Shown here in pieces: positions 32,498 through 33,285 of a DNA stretch of 33,285 nucleotides (position 1 is the first letter of the stretch; each line of letters begins with the position of its first letter). This DNA is from Actinobacteria bacterium OK074. GTDB lineage: Bacteria > Actinomycetota > Actinomycetes > Streptomycetales > Streptomycetaceae. The stretch covers positions 1 to 33,285 of the forward strand of contig LJCV01000316.1 in the NCBI GenBank assembly GCA_001298575.1. Reading direction: 5' to 3'. The notes under the pieces are model-generated. The model was not told where the DNA came from. It saw only the letters and a list, made by a program, of their open reading frames with translations, and did no database searches. Made by a program: the position numbers and the translations under genes.

Positions 32498-32503
32498 ATC
32501 CTA
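32498..32503 (-). promoter_or_regulatory. -10 element for htpG
   Basis: TAGGAT on the minus strand, 90 nt upstream of the htpG start, is a textbook streptomycete vegetative -10 box. The -35 region is weak. No CIRCE-type inverted repeat was found in the intergenic region. Confidence 0.4.
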
Positions 32504-32632
32504 GTTCCGGTGCGGCGCGACACCAGACGGGCGGAAGACCGGGCGGACGGACGGTTGTTGAAACCGGGGAAACCGCTGGAAGCGGACCGGCCGGGCCGTT
32601 GAGAAGCAGGAAGCACAGGAAGCAGGAGAGCC

Positions 32633-32977
32633 ATGAGTGACATCGAGATCCGCGACGACCGGGCGGCGGGCCGCCTGGAGGCATACGAGGGCGACGAAGT
32701 CGTGGGCCGCATCGAGTACTTCGTCCTCGAAGACCCCCGCGGCGCCCTGGTCCCCGTCCACACGATCGTGGAACCGGCACACGAGGGCAGGGGCATCGCG
32801 GGCTCCCTCGCCCGCGAGCTGTACACGGTCTCCGCGCGCGAGTCGCTGCCCGTCGCCCCGCTGTGCCCCTACGTCGTCGCCTGGGCCGCCCGGCACCCGG
32901 AGGAGGCCCCGGCCGCCGACCCGGAGCTGCTGAGCGCGGCCAAGGAGTGGCTGGTGGCCCACCCCGGCCGCTTCTGA
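32633..32977 (+). CDS. GNAT-like N-acetyltransferase, short YjdJ type (114 aa)
   Basis: A small one-domain acetyltransferase-like protein of the group with a minimal GNAT fold. It has VVGRIEYFVL, then IVEPAHEGRGIAGSLARELY as the acetyl-CoA loop, and the subgroup ending VAPLCPYVVAWAARHPE. The cysteine in LCPYV is conserved in this type. Substrate unknown. GGAGA precedes the ATG. It is divergent from htpG, with 225 nt between the starts. Confidence 0.9.
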   Translation: MSDIEIRDDRAAGRLEAYEGDEVVGRIEYFVLEDPRGALVPVHTIVEPAHEGRGIAGSLARELYTVSARESLPVAPLCPYVVAWAARHPEEAPAADPELLSAAKEWLVAHPGRF

Positions 32978-33010
32978 CGCCGACGGGCCCGGCGCCCGAC
33001 GGGACGCGTT

Positions 33011-33029
33011 CGACGCGACGGCCGCGTCG
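33011..33029 (+). terminator. Weak hairpin after the GNAT gene
   Basis: cgacgcg (33011-33017) pairs with cgcgtcg (33023-33029) around a 5-nt loop, 33 nt past the GNAT stop. A modest terminator candidate. Confidence 0.35.
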
Positions 33030-33089
33030 GCGCGAGACTGGAACCCGGGACGAGTCCGGAGCCGACGCACCCACTGGCTGGAGGACACG

Positions 33090-33206
33090 ATGACGCACCC
33101 GCAACCACATCCGCACCCTGTCCCGCCGGGCCCCACACCGGGACCCGGCCCGACCCCCTCTCAATCCATCCGCGCATGTCAGCGGCCCGTATTGCCGACC
33201 AACTGA
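33090..33206 (+). pseudogene. Possible truncated gene start (38 codons)
   Basis: An ATG with a strong GGAGG ribosome binding site 6 nt upstream opens a His/Pro-rich frame (THPQPHPHPVPPGPTPGPGP) that ends after 38 codons. The Pro/His-rich start resembles the N-terminus of a larger protein. The reading changes character around 33155-33175, where a different type of sequence begins. It may be the remnant of a gene cut by recombination, or a chance ORF. Confidence 0.3.
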
Positions 33207-33283
33207 AGGTCGATCCGGAGACAGTGCGCCTGCGTCTACGTAATCGTGGCGTGCAGATGCGCGATCCGCACGACCGACCTTGA
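33176..33283 (+). pseudogene. C-terminal fragment of a recombinase/transposase-type HTH protein
   Basis: The last 36 codons of the window read ARIADQLKVDPETVRLRL, then RNRGVQMRDPHDRP and a stop. This is the helix-turn-helix with the short basic tail typical of the C-terminus of resolvase or transposase-like proteins in streptomycetes. Nothing upstream in this frame looks like the rest of such a protein. Codon use is less GC-biased than in neighbouring genes (GTA, ATT, CGT, CTA codons). I read it as a truncated piece of a mobile gene; it could also be a small standalone HTH protein. Confidence 0.5.
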
Positions 33284-33285
33284 CA

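Noticed and set aside
30386..32602. Plus-strand 738-codon ORF
   Set aside because: Antisense to htpG, whose identity is certain.
32408..32632. CIRCE or other heat-shock operator upstream of htpG
   Set aside because: No TTAGCACTC-type inverted repeat is present; only a -10-like TAGGAT was found.

Overview
The window looks like chromosomal DNA of a Streptomyces-type actinomycete. GC is very high with strong third-position GC bias, many genes start with GTG, gene junctions are often ATGA/GTGA overlaps, and the set of core genes (monomeric NADP-isocitrate dehydrogenase, HtpG, a cold-shock protein with a C-terminal extension, MscS channel, a secreted M1 peptidase) fits. No rRNA, tRNA, CRISPR array or intact mobile element was seen.

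Layout. (1) 1-1867, minus strand: the N-terminal 622 residues of a large unrecognised protein running off the left edge, with three degenerate alpha/beta modules and a Pro/Ala-rich linker. (2) 2129-11475, minus strand: a sulfate-ester operon consisting of an oligopeptide/nickel-type binding protein, two permeases, a double-ATPase subunit and a large arylsulfatase. A ROK regulator lies upstream. (3) 11476-14433: a divergent control region, then a TauD/AtsK-type dioxygenase and a second formylglycine-type sulfatase. (4) 14596-15483: a Xi-class GST-like thiol enzyme. (5) 15517-18988: an amino-acid-type ABC transporter behind an unusually layered 5' region: TTGACA promoter, SAM-IV riboswitch, short leader peptide and a perfect 13-bp hairpin. 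(6) 19104-22695: a GNAT protein and two flavin-dependent (luciferase-like) monooxygenases, with another leader peptide before the monooxygenases. (7) 22700-33285: mostly core genes, ending in what looks like a broken gene and a recombinase-type HTH fragment.

Regions 2-6 read as a sulfur-scavenging island. Sulfate esters are probably imported and cleaved inside the cell, since neither sulfatase has a signal peptide. Alkyl sulfates or sulfonates would be oxidised by the dioxygenase, other organosulfur compounds by the FMN monooxygenases, and a sulfur amino acid or derivative imported by the SAM-controlled transporter.

The most notable observation is regulatory. Three tiny unlisted ORFs share the motif R-x-[H/C]-[V/I]-D-L-x-R-x-x-x-A-[L/I]-C, and each sits in front of one of the three sulfur transcription units (10096-10182 minus, 15693-15824 plus, 19904-20005 plus). 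A fourth, cysteine-ending candidate precedes the dioxygenase operon. One of the three lies directly downstream of a SAM-IV riboswitch, so two sulfur sensors may act in tandem on one transcript. All functional statements are from reading the sequence; no searches were run.
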